DNA from: Candidatus Kryptoniota bacterium
Lineage (GTDB): Bacteria; Bacteroidota; Ignavibacteria; Kryptoniales; JAKASW01
Direction: 5' to 3'
Length of the DNA stretch: 64,000 bases
Assembly: GCA_036567965.1 (NCBI GenBank)
Contig: DATCTN010000019.1
Coordinates: 57,410-121,409, forward strand
The stretch's first letter is position 1, and each line of letters begins with the position of its first letter. This document shows, one piece after another, positions 63,494 through 64,000 of the stretch. A model generated the notes under the pieces. The model worked only from the letters and a program-made list of their open reading frames with translations, was not told where the DNA came from and did no database searches. Made by a program: the position numbers and the translations under genes.

Positions 63494-63779
63494 AGGTACG
63501 TCAGTCTTAATGTCTAACATCCGGCATCTAAGCCGGTGCTAGCGCTCGGCGGTGTGATCCAAATAACGGTTCGTTCACTCTTTGTTTCCAAAATTTCACA
63601 TGGATGTTACATGACGGTAATTATTTCTAACAGCCGGAAATATTTTCTTTCCAATTACTTGAAGTTTGAGTCCTTTTGCGGCATAATGGTAAAGGAGGCA
63701 CACCCCCCCCGCTTGGCATTGCAATTGCATCTTAGTGAAAAGCCTAGACGAGCAGTCAGTGCGCGAAAGGCTTGAAAAC
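63494..63779. other. Intergenic region after truA
   Basis: No gene is supported here. A 79-codon frame (63536-63775) has no ribosome site or protein-like pattern. There is an uninterrupted run of eight C (63703-63710) directly after AAAGGAGG, and a weak TTGAAG-17-CATAAT pair at 63659-63687. A 6-bp AAGCCT/AGGCTT inverted repeat (about 63740-63773) lies next to the promoter that follows. Confidence 0.45.
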
Positions 63780-63808
63780 TTGACTTTCTTCGCATGTGAC
63801 GTTATTAT
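63780..63808 (+). promoter_or_regulatory. Sigma70-like promoter for the terminal gene
   Basis: TTGACT at 63780-63785, 17-nt spacer, TATTAT at 63803-63808. Five of six bases match the consensus in both boxes. The predicted start is about 55 bases before the ATG at 63871. Confidence 0.6.
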
Positions 63809-63870
63809 TCCCGTTGAGGCAGGCGTTAAAGGTTTTCTTTCATCGTCCCCTAAAGTAAAAGGAGGTAAGT

Positions 63871-64000
63871 ATGGGACAGCAACAACTTCTGCTAATCGTA
63901 CTCGGCGTCATTATCGTTGGTATTGCTATAGCCGTTGGAATATCAATGTTTAAGAGTAACGCTCAGAGTTCGAACCGTGACCAGGTCATCAATGACCTCA
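63871..64000 (+). CDS. Pilin-like single-helix protein, N-terminal part
   Basis: Only the first 43 codons are in the window. The protein starts MGQQQLLLIVLGVIIVGIAI and continues AVGISMFKSNAQSSNRDQVI. It has one N-terminal hydrophobic helix right after a short polar start, like type IV pilin-type or secretin-associated small proteins; no charged prepilin leader with Gly-Phe cleavage is visible, so pilin processing is not established. AAAGGAGG lies 6 bases before the ATG, an excellent ribosome site, and a good promoter lies 60 bases upstream. The frame is open to the window edge. Confidence 0.7.
   Translation, partial: MGQQQLLLIVLGVIIVGIAIAVGISMFKSNAQSSNRDQVINDL

Noticed and set aside
63536..63775. 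Plus-strand frame of 79 codons after truA
   Set aside because: No ribosome site; crosses the C8 run and a promoter; composition not protein-like.
63960..64000. GTTCGAACC as a tRNA T-arm
   Set aside because: It lies inside the open reading frame of the terminal gene and no acceptor stem pairs with it. No tRNA was recognised elsewhere in the window.

Overview
The window is a 64 kb piece of a bacterial chromosome from the Bacteroidota/Chlorobi side of the FCB group, most likely an Ignavibacteria-like lineage. Evidence: secreted proteins with type IX secretion (T9SS) C-terminal sorting tails, a PorV/PorQ-family outer-membrane protein, several TonB-dependent receptors with carboxypeptidase-like N-terminal domains, a DUF4249-like lipoprotein, a GWxTD-domain protein, and promoter-like sites whose -10 region reads TATATT(T)G. 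The assignment is inferred from gene families; there is no rRNA in the window. I found no tRNA, rRNA, CRISPR array, insertion sequence or prophage. Many genes start with GTG or TTG, and genes are tightly packed with frequent ATGA/GTGA overlaps.

Layout. 1-5.9 kb: tail of one TonB protein, a second TonB paralogue, a small membrane protein, a PstS-like lipoprotein and a TPR protein in one run, then a membrane pyrophosphatase. 6.2-9.7 kb: a DUF4097-type secreted protein, a UbiA prenyltransferase and the catalytic subunit of methylmalonyl-CoA mutase. 9.9-16 kb: a TonB receptor tail-to-tail with a NiCoT nickel/cobalt permease, a PAP2 phosphatase with an altered motif, a secreted unknown and a Cys-rich DUF3795 protein. 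16-18.7 kb (minus strand): dapB-dapA-dapD of lysine/diaminopimelate synthesis. 19.1-28.7 kb: a secreted YncE/phosphoesterase protein and thyX, then on the minus strand accA, a thioesterase, a Trm112-like protein, a polysaccharide flippase and a T9SS-exported metallopeptidase. 28.8-34.1 kb: an unusual SppA with an outer-membrane-barrel-like N-terminus, then a class V aminotransferase and serA.

34.1-47.2 kb is the most distinctive part. Behind a good promoter and a structured leader lie a lipoprotein, a large TonB receptor, a 1118-residue T9SS-sorted protein and a PorV/PorQ-like barrel protein. These are followed by a DUF4249-like lipoprotein, a second TonB receptor and a GWxTD protein. Together they look like two adjacent cell-envelope modules, possibly a dedicated T9SS cargo with its own shuttle and receptor. 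47.3-52 kb holds a coiled-coil/OmpA gene pair, a Wzi-like barrel protein and the carboxyltransferase subunit of an acyl-CoA (propionyl-CoA) carboxylase; the last would feed the mutase at 8.1 kb. 52-64 kb is housekeeping: an epimerase, asnS, an ABC exporter pair, cmk-ispH-rpsA, mtaB, a secreted unknown, truA, and at the edge a short pilin-like membrane protein with its own promoter.

Most calls rest on recognisable motifs in the translated sequence. Substrates of transporters and receptors, and every regulatory element, are inferences.
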